64,000 nucleotides of DNA from JAQIBY01 sp963676165 (GCA_963676165.1 OY781043.1:3410001-3474000), one strand, 5' to 3'; positions 8,238 through 17,732 are shown, numbered from the stretch's first letter. The notes: generated from the letters alone by a model not told the origin. Made by a program: numbers and translations.

Positions 8238-10670
8238 ATGAAGCACATCCTGTCCACCTTATTCTCTTTCATATTTATCATTTCTGCTATTGGTCAAGAA
8301 ACAATAAGTGGACGGGTTATTGACTCGGACTCCAAAGAGGGGCTAGCATTTGTCAATATTACTTACAACATAGAAAAAGAGGGTTGTATTACTGATTTGG
8401 ATGGATATTTTCACATTGCGGATAAACACAAGATTGATTTTATAGATTGTAGCTTTGTTGGATATAAACAAAAGCGTGCCGAATTTAATGGGAATGAAAA
8501 CTTCATTACAATTGAATTACAGGCAGATGTATTTAAACTCGATGAAGTGACGGTGTTGCCAGGAGAAAATCCGGCTCACCGAATTATAAATCACGCAATT
8601 GAGAATAAAAAACTGCATGATCCAGATAAACTTGATTCCTACGAGTTTACTTCTTATTCAAAAATGTATTTCACTGCTGATGCGGGTTTGTTTGCGGACG
8701 ACCTTGAACGCGATTCTGCAGGCAACATAAAAGACACATCCTCCGTTTCTCGCATGGTCGATTTTTTGGAAAAGAATCACCTTTTCTTAATGGAATCTGT
8801 CACAAAAAAGCAATTTAAATCACCGGACAAATCCAAAGAAGAAATACTTGCAAGTCGTGTGTCAGGATTAAAACATCCTAGTTTCACATATTTAGCAGCT
8901 GAATACCAATCCTTTTCATTTTACGGCGAAATTATTGAAGTTGCAGACAATGAATACATTAGTCCACTTTGCAACAACAGCCCAAGCAAATATTTTTTTC
9001 TACTAAAAGACACTGCATACAATGCTTCAGGTGATACAACCTTTATTATGTCATTTCAGCCAAAACGCGGAACGAATTTTCAAGGGCTAAAAGGTGTTAT
9101 TTACATAAACACCAATGGTTGGGCAATTCAAAATGTGATTGCAGAACCTGCAAAGCAAGGCAGCGAAATGGAAGTGAAAATTCAACAACAATATAACCAA
9201 CCAGATGGTGAACATTGGTTTCCAATGCAGCTAAACACAGATTTCATTGTCAACTTTGTTGAGTTGGCAGATTCTTCAGGATCAAACAACAGCAGACTAT
9301 TAGGGATTGGTAAAACTTACATCAAGGATGTCCAAATTAATCAGGAAATTAACAGCCGCTTGAAGGGAGGAACAGAAATTGTTTATGCGGACGATGCTTT
9401 AACAAAGGACTCTCTGTATTGGAATTCACAACGGACACAAAGACTTGACAAAAGAGAAAGCAATACATATGAACTCATCGACAGTCTTGGCGATGCTGTT
9501 AATCTTGACAGAAAGCTTGCAACCATAGAAATCTTAGCAACGGGTAAAATTCCTTATGGGATAATCAATTTCGATTTGAATCACTTGTATTGGTATAATG
9601 AGTATGAAGGGAATCGAATTGGATTAGGCATAGAGACCAACCAACGGCTTTCCAAGTATTTTTCACTATCCGCATATGGAGCATATGGAATACGGGACAA
9701 AGAACTTAAATATGGAGCAGGCATACACATAAAGCCTTTTAAAAACGAACGACTCGTACTGCAATCCACTTATTCGCATGACATTCGAGAAAGCATGATG
9801 TACAATTTTCAGGAAAAGCAACTGAATAATGAAAGTTATCGTGAATTTTTCCTCACAGATTTTGATGTGTACACTACTTATTCCGCAAGCATCTTAGCCA
9901 AGCCTTTTAGGGGTTTTCATGCAAAAACATATTTGGATTTCAATCAAATTAATCAGGACTTCTCTCCTATAGTTTTTGTACTTTTCCACGAAAACAAAAC
10001 TGGCTGGGAAACTGGACTTGAAACCAAATATTACATTAAAGAAGATATCGTCAGAACTCCCCAAGGCAACATATTAAGTATGGGAAGCAAATATCCAGAA
10101 ATCCATTTTAATTTGCGCAGAGGATTTCCATGGAAAGATGACAATTTTAAACCGTATTGGCGGTTTGAAACCAGAATTCATGATGTAATTGAAACCAAAT
10201 GGATAGGCAATTTTCATTTCACACTGGATGGAGGTTTACTATACAGCGATGAACCAATTTATGAACAACGGTTCATGCTCCACCGAAGTGGTAAGTGGAT
10301 TGATTCGGACAACAGTTTTGCAACCATGCCATATGGTTTCGTCACAGATCGATTTGCTGCACTATACTTTAAGTATGACATTGGAAATTTACTTTTTCAT
10401 ATTAAATCGTGGAAACCAGAATTTGCTTTAGTTAGCAGGTTACTAGTTGGTGATGACAAAAACTCATTCTCAGGTGAATATTACTATTTCCCAAACTATT
10501 TTATCTCTCCAGATAAGATTTATATGGAGTCCGGTTTGCAAGTTAATGCTGTGCTAAGACAACTTTTCTTAAAGTACGGGGTTGGTGTTTATTATAACCA
10601 TGGAGACTATGCCTTCCAAAGCTTTAAGCAAGATTTCGCCATCAAATTTAGGCTCGAATATGAGTTTTAA
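8238..10670 (+). CDS. DUF5686 / carboxypeptidase-regulatory-like outer-membrane protein
   Basis: An 810-residue envelope protein with a signal peptide (residues 1-19, ending AIGQ). A CarboxypepD_reg-like domain starts ISGRVIDSDSKEGLAFVNI (about 23-105). The long DUF5686-type region begins near AHRIINHAIENKKLHDPDKL, and the C-terminal half is rich in amphipathic strands, ending in an aromatic residue (EYEF) as outer-membrane barrels do. The role is not established. It follows rluB with a 2-bp gap, so it is probably cotranscribed, although no functional link is obvious. Confidence 0.72.
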   Translation: MKHILSTLFSFIFIISAIGQETISGRVIDSDSKEGLAFVNITYNIEKEGCITDLDGYFHIADKHKIDFIDCSFVGYKQKRAEFNGNENFITIELQADVFKLDEVTVLPGENPAHRIINHAIENKKLHDPDKLDSYEFTSYSKMYFTADAGLFADDLERDSAGNIKDTSSVSRMVDFLEKNHLFLMESVTKKQFKSPDKSKEEILASRVSGLKHPSFTYLAAEYQSFSFYGEIIEVADNEYISPLCNNSPSKYFFLLKDTAYNASGDTTFIMSFQPKRGTNFQGLKGVIYINTNGWAIQNVIAEPAKQGSEMEVKIQQQYNQPDGEHWFPMQLNTDFIVNFVELADSSGSNNSRLLGIGKTYIKDVQINQEINSRLKGGTEIVYADDALTKDSLYWNSQRTQRLDKRESNTYELIDSLGDAVNLDRKLATIEILATGKIPYGIINFDLNHLYWYNEYEGNRIGLGIETNQRLSKYFSLSAYGAYGIRDKELKYGAGIHIKPFKNERLVLQSTYSHDIRESMMYNFQEKQLNNESYREFFLTDFDVYTTYSASILAKPFRGFHAKTYLDFNQINQDFSPIVFVLFHENKTGWETGLETKYYIKEDIVRTPQGNILSMGSKYPEIHFNLRRGFPWKDDNFKPYWRFETRIHDVIETKWIGNFHFTLDGGLLYSDEPIYEQRFMLHRSGKWIDSDNSFATMPYGFVTDRFAALYFKYDIGNLLFHIKSWKPEFALVSRLLVGDDKNSFSGEYYYFPNYFISPDKIYMESGLQVNAVLRQLFLKYGVGVYYNHGDYAFQSFKQDFAIKFRLEYEF

Positions 10671-10781
10671 AACCTCAGAATGTTAACTCACTATTAAGTT
10701 GCCCATCAAATTTCCATGCTTTCTTAATAATTACTTAGAATCACTTAAACATCGCTTAACTTTCTGACCAATGTTTCGGTT

Positions 10782-10789
10782 TATGTTTG
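10782..10789 (+). promoter_or_regulatory. -7 box TATGTTTG before the beta-helix lipoprotein
   Basis: A good match to TAnnTTTG, 33 bases before the ATG at 10823. TTTC at 10761-10764 may serve as the -33 element. It probably drives the lipoprotein and, through the hairpin at 12077, part of the TonB receptor expression. Confidence 0.55.
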
Positions 10790-10822
10790 CATCGTAAAAT
10801 TGAACTTTAAATTTTTAAAACG

Positions 10823-12049
10823 ATGAAAAAACTTTTCTTTTTGTTCACAGCATTGGCAAGTCTCGCAATTCTTTTGAATTCATGTAAAGACGATGAACCA
10901 GACAACAATGATTTACCAGATTCAGGAAACACAGTTATCACTGAAAACATTAGTGCAAACACAACTTGGACTAATGACAAAGTGTATCAACTTGGTGGTC
11001 GTATCACTGTTCTTGATGGAGCTACTTTAACAATTGAGCCAGGTACTATTATTAAAGGTGAAGCTGGTACAGGTACAAACGCAACTGCACTTTTGATTGC
11101 ACGTGGAGGAAGACTTATTGCAGAAGGAACTGAAGCTAGTCCAATTATTTTCACTTCAGTTGCTGACGAAATTACTCCAGAAGATGTTGTTGCAGGTAAC
11201 TTTGCTAGCCCTAACCTCGATCCTGACATTAATGGTCTTTGGGGTGGTCTTCTCGTTTGTGGTAAAGCTCCAGTTTCAGCTTCAAACGACGCTGGTGACA
11301 TTACAGAAACTCAAATTGAAGGTATTCCAACTTCTGACCAAAACGGACTTTATGGTGGTAATGTAAACGATGATGACTCAGGTATTATCAAATACGTTTC
11401 TATCCGTCACGGTGGTACTAACATTGGTGCTGGTAACGAAATCAACGGATTAACACTTGCTGGTGTTGGTTCAGGTACAACAATTGAAAACATTGAAGTT
11501 GTTGCTAACCAAGATGATGGCATCGAATTCTTCGGTGGTAAAGTCAATGTAAGCAACGTTGTCGTATGGAATAATGGTGATGATGCTATTGATACTGACC
11601 AATCATGGAACGGTACTTTAGACAACTTCTTCATTGTAACTCCAACTGGACATTGTTTTGAACTTGACGGACCAGAAGGTTCTATGGAAGCTGGACACAC
11701 TATCAAAAACGGTGCTATCCTTGCTGCTGAACTTGAATATGACGAAGAAGAAGGTGAAGATGTTGTAGTTCGCATGTGTGAAGACCTCATCAATGTTGAT
11801 GATAATTCTATTGTTGATCTTCAAAACTTATACTTCACAAACGTACAAGATGGACAAAAAATTAATCGCGTAACTGCTACTGGAGTAACTTTCACTGACA
11901 TTCATATCAATGTTGCAGAAGCTGATTTAGCAAATCACGTTAACGGTGATGTTCCTGCTGGTGTAACTGCTGGTGGTTCTTCAACTGCAAATGCTGGTGT
12001 ATTAGGCTGGACATGGGCTGCTCAAGCTGGTAAACTTTCACAATTTTAA
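10823..12049 (+). CDS. Secreted beta-helix-like lipoprotein paired with a TonB receptor
   Basis: A 408-residue lipoprotein. The signal ends in LLNSC, with the lipid Cys near residue 21 followed by KDDEPDNND. The body is rich in short Gly/Asn-containing strands (ITVLDGATLTIEPGTIIKG, GGRLIAEGTEASPIIFTS, GIEFFGGKVNVSNVVVWNNGDDAIDTD), typical of a right-handed parallel beta-helix. Proteins of this kind are common in Bacteroidota, are sometimes mislabelled as multidrug transporters, and often sit next to a TonB-dependent receptor, as here. It probably lies on the cell surface and may capture the substrate of the downstream receptor. The substrate is unknown. Confidence 0.7.
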   Translation: MKKLFFLFTALASLAILLNSCKDDEPDNNDLPDSGNTVITENISANTTWTNDKVYQLGGRITVLDGATLTIEPGTIIKGEAGTGTNATALLIARGGRLIAEGTEASPIIFTSVADEITPEDVVAGNFASPNLDPDINGLWGGLLVCGKAPVSASNDAGDITETQIEGIPTSDQNGLYGGNVNDDDSGIIKYVSIRHGGTNIGAGNEINGLTLAGVGSGTTIENIEVVANQDDGIEFFGGKVNVSNVVVWNNGDDAIDTDQSWNGTLDNFFIVTPTGHCFELDGPEGSMEAGHTIKNGAILAAELEYDEEEGEDVVVRMCEDLINVDDNSIVDLQNLYFTNVQDGQKINRVTATGVTFTDIHINVAEADLANHVNGDVPAGVTAGGSSTANAGVLGWTWAAQAGKLSQF

Positions 12050-12076
12050 AAACCAATTCATATAGAATTACAAAGG

Positions 12077-12109
12077 ACAGACTTGTGTCATAAGATGCAA
12101 GTCTGTTTC
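12077..12109 (+). terminator. Hairpin between lipoprotein and TonB receptor (possible partial terminator)
   Basis: A perfect 9-bp stem, ACAGACTTG (12077-12085) with CAAGTCTGT (12098-12106), and a 12-nt loop. The T-run is short, so it may be a leaky terminator that keeps the lipoprotein more abundant than the receptor. Confidence 0.5.
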
Positions 12110-12140
12110 ATCGATTTAAGAATCCCTTAGAATAAATACA

Positions 12141-15038
12141 ATGAAACAGTTCTTTTTAAGTTTTTTCGTTTTACTGACTGTGGCGTCTATGGCGCAAAAT
12201 GGCACATTCAGAGGAACAGTAACAGACGCAGAAACGGGTGAAACTCTTGTGGGTGTTTCTCTTGCGTTTAAAAACACAACATTAGGAACATCCACAGACC
12301 TGGATGGTATGTTCACAGTAGATGTTCCCGCTGGGACTTATGATGTTGAAATCATGTACATCTCTTACCAAACGAAAGTTATTGAAGGTGTTGTTATCAA
12401 AGAAGGAGAAGTTACTCTTTTTGAGAACATTGAGCTCGGAACAAGCGCTTTCGAATTGGAAGAAGTTGTTGTTAAAGCAGAATCAGTTCGGCGAACTGAA
12501 GCCGCTTTGGTAAACATGAAACGTAAATCTCCTGCCATGCTTGATGGAATTTCATCCTCAAAAATGGAACTTACCGGAGACGGTACGGCAGTTGAAGCAG
12601 CAAAGCGTGTTACCGGAGTATCAATCGAGGGCGGAAAATATGTTTACATCCGCGGTTTAGGAGACAGATACACAAAAACCACCCTCAATGGTGTTGATAT
12701 TCCAGGGCTCGATCCCGATAAAAACACTTTGCAGATGGACATCTTTCCCACCAACCTGATCAACAATATGGTTGTCAGTAAGAACTTTACCGCAGATATG
12801 CCGGCTGATTTTACTGGTGGTTTGATGAATATTGAAACCAAAGATTTTCCACAGAAAAAAATCATGAACCTTTCCATTGGTCTCGGATACAATCCTGCCA
12901 TGCATTTTAATTCAGACTATCTGGCTTATGATGGTGGGAACTTAGATTTTCTGGGCTTTGATGATGGAGCAAGAGCACTTCCTGACGGAGCGCTTTCCAC
13001 TAACATTCCCACTCCAATATCAGGAGCATCTGTCGAGGAAACTAATGATTTCATTTCCAGCTTTAACCCACAACTTGGAGCAACAAGAAAAACTAGTTTG
13101 ATGGATTACAGCATTGGGCTTTCTATGGGAAATCAATGGGAAGTTAAAAATCCAAAACATCCCGACAAGGAGCCGAAAATGGCGTATATCCTGTCTCTCT
13201 CATACAAGTCATCATACAAATATTATGAGGAAGTTGAATACGGAGAATATCAACGATATATTGATCCTGACGCGTATGAGTTACGCTATGCAACGCACCA
13301 AACCGGCTCCTTAGGGGAGCAAAATGTATTAATCGGAGGAATTGCCGGACTTGCATACAAAACCAAGATGTCAAAATTACGCATGACATTCATGGTTCTA
13401 CAGAATGGTGAAAGCCGCGCGGGTATCTTTGACATTGAAAATGATGGGCAAGCAGTTGGACAATCAGGCTATATTGCTAATGCACATAACTTGGAATACA
13501 ATCAGCGAGGCATAAAAAACATGTTGCTTCACGGAAATCACAAACTTAAAAACAGAAGCTGGGATATTGATTGGCGCATTTCACCAACTTACTCAACCTC
13601 CTTTGATCCAGATTTGAGAAAAACAGCTTTCACTTACACACCAGTGGACACATTATTTGTCGCTGGAGCAGGTGGAAACCCTTCACGAATTTGGCGCTCT
13701 CTGAATGAAATTAATGCAACAGCTAAAATGGATGTCTCCAAAACCTACTTTTTCCGTGAGGAAGAAGCAAAATTAAAGTTTGGAGCATCTCACAATTTCA
13801 AATATCGTGATTACGAAATTCTCTTTTACGATATTCAATTCTTTGGATCGCAATCATGGGATAATATTGATCCTTCATCAGTACTTGATCCAACAAACCT
13901 ATACCCAAACAAGCCAAATTCAATTTACTATCAATCCGGAAATAGTTATCCAAACTCCAACGCATATCAGTCAAATGTAAACAACACTGCACTTTACATT
14001 TCAAATGAAGCACAGGTGTTTAAACATCTCAAAACCATCTTAGGATTGCGCGCAGAAAATTATGTCATGCGCCATACAGGTAGAGATCAGCGATATGCAA
14101 GTGGCGACACTGTCAATGGTAAAAATCTTGACAACACAAAGGTTTTGGACAGTTTCGATTTGTTTCCTTCTGCCAACTTAATTTACGAATTAACCAAAAC
14201 ACAAAATCTACGTTTATCCTATTCAAAAACCATTGCACGTCCATCGTTCAAAGAATTGTCTTTTGCTCAGATATTGGATCCGATTTCCAACCGCATTTTT
14301 AATGGTAGTTTATTTACTTACGATGATTGGGATGGTGAGCTTACTGAAACACGCATCGACAATTTAGATTTGCGCTGGGAACTCTTCATGGAATCAGATG
14401 AAATCATTTCTGTAAGTACATTTTTTAAAGCCTTTGACAACCCAATTGAGCTAGTCCGTATTCCAGAACAGCAAACAAGTACAGAATATCAAACCAGAAA
14501 TGTTGGTAATGGTCGATTATTGGGAGTTGAACTTGAGATGAGAAAGAATTTAGGATTCATTAGTGAATCGCTTCAATACTGGGGAGTAAGTGCAAACTTC
14601 ACTTATGTTGAATCTCAAATTGACATGACTGACGCTGAATACACTTCCCGTTTAGGATATCTGAAAACAGGAGAAACCATTGATAAAACGCGTCAAATGG
14701 CAGGTCAGTCCCCATATTTAGTGAACGGAGGAATTACTTACAACAATTTTGAGAAAGGCATTTCCGGTGGTGTATTTTACAATGTCAAAGGACCAACTCT
14801 CTACATTGTTGGAGCAGGGCTTTTCCCAGACATTTACATTAAGCCATTTCATAGTTTGAACATAAGTTTCAACAAGAAATTTGGGAAAGAAAACAACAGC
14901 AGTTTTGATATCAAAGTATCCAATCTGCTCAACAATAAAATTGTTAGTCAATACCAATCTTATAATGCTGCGCCACAAATCTATAGCAGCCTTGCACCAG
15001 GAATGCAAGTAAGTATTGGCTACAAACACAAATTCTAA
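12141..15038 (+). CDS. TonB-dependent receptor
   Basis: A 965-residue outer-membrane active transporter. The signal peptide (1-18) ends MAQ. A CarboxypepD_reg-like domain (about 23-105) starts FRGTVTDAETGETLVGVSL. The plug (about 115-235) contains VEAAKRVTGVSIEGGKYVYI, RGLGDRYTKTTLNGVDIP and NFTADMPADFTGG. The barrel ends in the terminal aromatic strand IGYKHKF. It is transcribed with the upstream beta-helix lipoprotein, 91 bp away, and a hairpin lies between them. The RGLGDRY plug type is widespread in Bacteroidota and Proteobacteria; substrate cannot be assigned from sequence alone. Confidence 0.88.
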   Translation: MKQFFLSFFVLLTVASMAQNGTFRGTVTDAETGETLVGVSLAFKNTTLGTSTDLDGMFTVDVPAGTYDVEIMYISYQTKVIEGVVIKEGEVTLFENIELGTSAFELEEVVVKAESVRRTEAALVNMKRKSPAMLDGISSSKMELTGDGTAVEAAKRVTGVSIEGGKYVYIRGLGDRYTKTTLNGVDIPGLDPDKNTLQMDIFPTNLINNMVVSKNFTADMPADFTGGLMNIETKDFPQKKIMNLSIGLGYNPAMHFNSDYLAYDGGNLDFLGFDDGARALPDGALSTNIPTPISGASVEETNDFISSFNPQLGATRKTSLMDYSIGLSMGNQWEVKNPKHPDKEPKMAYILSLSYKSSYKYYEEVEYGEYQRYIDPDAYELRYATHQTGSLGEQNVLIGGIAGLAYKTKMSKLRMTFMVLQNGESRAGIFDIENDGQAVGQSGYIANAHNLEYNQRGIKNMLLHGNHKLKNRSWDIDWRISPTYSTSFDPDLRKTAFTYTPVDTLFVAGAGGNPSRIWRSLNEINATAKMDVSKTYFFREEEAKLKFGASHNFKYRDYEILFYDIQFFGSQSWDNIDPSSVLDPTNLYPNKPNSIYYQSGNSYPNSNAYQSNVNNTALYISNEAQVFKHLKTILGLRAENYVMRHTGRDQRYASGDTVNGKNLDNTKVLDSFDLFPSANLIYELTKTQNLRLSYSKTIARPSFKELSFAQILDPISNRIFNGSLFTYDDWDGELTETRIDNLDLRWELFMESDEIISVSTFFKAFDNPIELVRIPEQQTSTEYQTRNVGNGRLLGVELEMRKNLGFISESLQYWGVSANFTYVESQIDMTDAEYTSRLGYLKTGETIDKTRQMAGQSPYLVNGGITYNNFEKGISGGVFYNVKGPTLYIVGAGLFPDIYIKPFHSLNISFNKKFGKENNSSFDIKVSNLLNNKIVSQYQSYNAAPQIYSSLAPGMQVSIGYKHKF

Positions 15039-15060
15039 GGGAGATAACCTCTCACCTAAA

Positions 15061-15099
15061 ATGCCGGAATTGCCCCCATTTTTCAATTTCGGCATTTTT
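15061..15099 (+). terminator. Rho-independent terminator after the TonB receptor
   Basis: A 12-bp stem, ATGCCGGAATTG (15061-15072) with CAATTTCGGCAT (15084-15095), one G-U pair, ending in a T5 tract. It lies inside the longer possible pssA frame, which supports a pssA start further downstream. Confidence 0.85.
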
Positions 15100-15101
15100 C
15101 A

Positions 15102-15109
15102 TACCTTTA
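15102..15109 (+). promoter_or_regulatory. -7 box TACCTTTA for pssA-purS
   Basis: It lies just past the terminator and 23 bases before the chosen pssA ATG at 15133. Confidence 0.5.
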
Positions 15110-15132
15110 CATCGGTATCAAAAGGAAATCTC

Positions 15133-15840
15133 ATGCGTGTAGCTGCACCAGCATTTGTCACTCTTTTAAATTGGTTGTCAGGCGTTTTTGCAATACTATT
15201 TGCAACGAAAGGCATGCTCATGGAGGCATCTCTCTTCATTATTGCAGGTGCTGTGTTTGATTTTTTTGATGGCTTGGTGGCTCGATTACTGAATGCACAA
15301 TCAGATTTAGGAGTTCAACTCGACTCTCTTGCAGACTCTGTAACGTTTGGACTTGCCCCTGGTTTTATCATTTATCAGTCATTAAGCTCAATGAGCATCG
15401 CATCAAATTACCTTCCGCTCTTAGGATTTATTCCTTCAGCAGCAGCAGTCATTCGCCTTGCAATTTTCAACACAAAACGTCATAATGAAAATGACTTTTT
15501 TGGTCTTGCTAGTCCAGCTTTTGCGATTTTCATTGCTGGAATAGTCCTAAGCATAGAAACCAGTACCCATCATCAACTCAGTGCATTTTTCAACACTGAG
15601 GTTTTCTTCGTATCCTCAGCAATAATTCTAGCAATTTTCATGTTGCTTCCTTTACGGATGTTCTCATTGAAATTTAAACACTTGAAATGGAAAGAAAATG
15701 AGTATCGGTATATTTTTCTCATAATTTCTTTAGGCATCTTTCCATTTTTACAAATTATAGCATTACCTTTGGTCATTGTGTTATACGCACTTCTATCAGT
15801 GACGTATCATATTAAAAATAAGAACATTAAATCCGATTAG
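15133..15840 (+). CDS. pssA: CDP-diacylglycerol-serine O-phosphatidyltransferase
   Basis: Makes phosphatidylserine from CDP-diacylglycerol and serine at the inner membrane, the first step to phosphatidylethanolamine. The 235-residue protein carries the CDP-alcohol phosphatidyltransferase signature DG-(2)-AR-(8)-G-(3)-D-(3)-D, seen in FDGLVARLLNAQ and SDLGVQLDSLADS, and several hydrophobic membrane segments. The frame is open from 15016, but the terminator and -7 box at 15061-15109 lie inside that extension, so the start at 15133 (MRVAAPAFVTLLNWLSG) is preferred; AAAGGA at 15121 may be its ribosome site. purS follows after 2 bp. Confidence 0.88.
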   Translation: MRVAAPAFVTLLNWLSGVFAILFATKGMLMEASLFIIAGAVFDFFDGLVARLLNAQSDLGVQLDSLADSVTFGLAPGFIIYQSLSSMSIASNYLPLLGFIPSAAAVIRLAIFNTKRHNENDFFGLASPAFAIFIAGIVLSIETSTHHQLSAFFNTEVFFVSSAIILAIFMLLPLRMFSLKFKHLKWKENEYRYIFLIISLGIFPFLQIIALPLVIVLYALLSVTYHIKNKNIKSD

Positions 15841-15842
15841 AT

Positions 15843-16094
15843 ATGAAATTTTTAGCAGAAATTAATGTCATGCCACAGAAGGCACTGCTTGATCCACAAG
15901 GAAAAGCTGTCAATAACAGTATGCACAATATTGGTTTTACCAGCGTAGAAAATGTGCGAATTGGGAAACATATTAACTTTGAAATTGAAGCTGATTCAAA
16001 AGAAGCAGCTGAAGAAAAAGTCAATGAGGCATGTAAAAAAATTCTTTCAAACCCTATTATGGAAGATTTCGAATTTGAACTTAAAGCATTGTAA
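15843..16094 (+). CDS. purS: Phosphoribosylformylglycinamidine synthase subunit PurS
   Basis: PurS is the small structural subunit of the PurSQL complex, which converts FGAR to FGAM in purine synthesis. The 83-residue length and the pattern FLAEINVMPQKALLDPQGKA, then SVENVRIGKHINFEI and ending in a C-terminal helix-strand, match the family. purQ and purL are not beside it in this window. It probably shares the pssA transcript and is followed by a terminator. Confidence 0.88.
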   Translation: MKFLAEINVMPQKALLDPQGKAVNNSMHNIGFTSVENVRIGKHINFEIEADSKEAAEEKVNEACKKILSNPIMEDFEFELKAL

Positions 16095-16113
16095 ACAAAA
16101 TGCAAAATGATAG

Positions 16114-16145
16114 AACGGCAAACTTTCCAGTTTGTCGTTTTTTAT
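16114..16145 (+). terminator. Terminator after purS
   Basis: An 11-bp stem, AACGGCAAACT (16114-16124) with AGTTTGTCGTT (16129-16139), a TTCC loop, then T-rich sequence. It lies between convergent genes and may also serve the minus-strand gene at 16152. Confidence 0.8.
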
Positions 16146-16151
16146 TTAACG

Positions 16152-16661
16152 TTATTTAAATAGTTGTCTCAGATCTATTTCTAAACTGATTTCCGGCGAC
16201 TCTATTATCCGACCTACCTCTGCCCCATCTTTGTACACAATAAAACAAGGTACGTGAGTAATATTATCCTCAGGAATTCTATCCTCAGACAGTTGTTTTT
16301 CACGATTCAATGCAATCAGTGTCACCTCCCATTGAGAGTTCATTTCATCAAGTAATTTTTTCATGCGAGACAATTCTCTTTGTGTATCAGGACACCATGT
16401 TGCCAGATAAATTGTAAGCTGCACAGAATTGTCTTTGGGGATATCATGCAAACTCTCCAAATCAACCTCATACGACTCATAGGATTCTGTAAACCAGGGA
16501 GCAAACTCTCTCATCTCAAAACATTCCCATGATACAGTGTCAATAAGAATGTCATCATTAACGTCCTCATCGAAAACCACATGAGTATTGCATTGAGAGA
16601 ATAATTGGCCTACAGTAAAAACCACTGCAATCAGAACAAAACTATATTTCTTTAAGCTCAT
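16152..16661 (-). CDS. Secreted thioredoxin-like protein with a single active-site cysteine
   Basis: A 169-residue protein with a signal peptide (1-22, ending LFSQ). The C-terminal two thirds look like a thioredoxin fold: a strand TIYLATWCPDT, then a helix, then a strand VTLIALNREKQ, and the cis-Pro region THVPCFIVYKDGAEVGRIIE. The active site reads WCPDT, so the second Cys of a CxxC is replaced by Thr, and a disulfide oxidoreductase of the usual type is unlikely unless the Cys in VPCF takes part. The N-terminal 60 residues are not recognised. It is transcribed divergently from the EamA gene. Confidence 0.6.
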   Translation of the reverse strand: MSLKKYSFVLIAVVFTVGQLFSQCNTHVVFDEDVNDDILIDTVSWECFEMREFAPWFTESYESYEVDLESLHDIPKDNSVQLTIYLATWCPDTQRELSRMKKLLDEMNSQWEVTLIALNREKQLSEDRIPEDNITHVPCFIVYKDGAEVGRIIESPEISLEIDLRQLFK

Positions 16662-16714
16662 GAATCTTTTAGTTTTTGATTGGTCAAGTTAATAAATTTC
16701 CGCAATTTCGCAGT

Positions 16715-17671
16715 GTGAATATTGATAAGTTAAAAAAGAGCCCAGCCTTAGTTTACATTGCTCTCATTGGAGCAATGCTAATCTGGGCAATTAGTTTTAT
16801 TTGGAGCAAACTTGCATTAGAAACCTACCATCCAGTCAATGTTGTACTCTTTCGCTTATTAATTTCCACAGCCTTTTTACTTCCATACCTTATCATTAGC
16901 AAGAGGTTACAAAAACTTCAGAAAAAGGACAGACTTATTGTATTTATCATGGCCTTTTGTGAGCCATTTATTTATTTCATGGGCGAAACTTATGGAATTA
17001 GCTTGGTATCACCAGCAGTAGCAGCTGTTATCATCTCAACACTTCCACTCTTTACACCATTGGCAGCAGCAATTTTTCTCAGCGACAAACTTTCTGTTTA
17101 TAACATTATTGGAATCATTGTGTCGCTAGGAGGCATTGTTTTACTTGTTATGGGAAAGAACTCTAGTATCGCTGTTTCAGGGAAAGGCTTACTCTTTCTA
17201 TTTGCATCTGTCACAGCAGGAGTTGTGTATTCTATTTTAATTAAAAGAGTCAGCTCAAAATACTCTGTGTTGAATCTTGTTTTATATCAAAACAGCATTG
17301 GAATTTTCTTGTTTATCCCTGTCTTTTTTATTCTTGATTACAAACATTTTGTAGCAACTGGACTTGTTTGGGAAGCTTTAGCACCTATCATAAAACTGAG
17401 TATTTTCGCAACATCCATTGCGTATTTCATGTACACTTTTGCATTAAAAAAGATGGATATAAGCAAAGTCAATGTCTTTACCAACATCATACCTGTCTTC
17501 ACCATTATTTTTTCCTATTTCTTTTTGGGGGAACTTATTACTGAAAGAAAAGCCATAGGGATTTTGATTGTCATTGCAGGCGTTTTTGTTTCACAAATTA
17601 ACCCGAAACGAACTGGTCGTTATGGATATATTCACAGAAATATCGTTAAACGATTTAAGCGAACTCGCTAA
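16715..17671 (+). CDS. EamA/DMT-family transporter
   Basis: An inner-membrane drug/metabolite transporter of 318 residues with about ten hydrophobic segments in two EamA repeats (first from about residue 12, second from about 160). Substrate unknown. The frame also contains a TTG at 16676, but that is 15 bp from the divergent gene start and leaves no room for promoters; GTG at 16715 is preferred, with TAAATTTC upstream as a weak -7 box. The last 12 codons lie within a 37-bp sequence that recurs at 21895; the stop codon exists only because one base differs (T in place of C at 17669). Confidence 0.8.
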   Translation: MNIDKLKKSPALVYIALIGAMLIWAISFIWSKLALETYHPVNVVLFRLLISTAFLLPYLIISKRLQKLQKKDRLIVFIMAFCEPFIYFMGETYGISLVSPAVAAVIISTLPLFTPLAAAIFLSDKLSVYNIIGIIVSLGGIVLLVMGKNSSIAVSGKGLLFLFASVTAGVVYSILIKRVSSKYSVLNLVLYQNSIGIFLFIPVFFILDYKHFVATGLVWEALAPIIKLSIFATSIAYFMYTFALKKMDISKVNVFTNIIPVFTIIFSYFFLGELITERKAIGILIVIAGVFVSQINPKRTGRYGYIHRNIVKRFKRTR

Positions 17672-17687
17672 AAAACATTTCGATTAA
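17622..17687 (+). pseudogene. Truncated copy of the ykgJ-like gene start
   Basis: A 21-codon frame inside and beyond the EamA gene end. It encodes EISLNDLSELAK, the same N-terminal peptide as the YkgJ-family protein at 21881, then diverges and stops. It seems to be the original start of that gene, left behind when the GH3-GH29 segment was inserted. Confidence 0.6.
17636..17672 (+). repeat. Direct repeat, left copy
   Basis: A 37-bp sequence identical at 36 positions to 21895-21931. The first 33 bases are perfect. It spans the end of the EamA gene. Confidence 0.9.
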
Positions 17688-17706
17688 TTTGTGGAATACG
17701 ACATGT

Positions 17707-17731
17707 ATCAAGTTAAACAACTTGATTTTTT
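17707..17731 (+). terminator. Terminator between the EamA gene and GH3
   Basis: A perfect 8-bp stem, ATCAAGTT with AACTTGAT, loop AAAC, then a T-run. Confidence 0.8.
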
Positions 17732-17732
17732 G

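Noticed and set aside
15016..15132. N-terminal extension of PssA from 15016
   Set aside because: It overlaps the TonB receptor end and contains a strong terminator and a -7 box.
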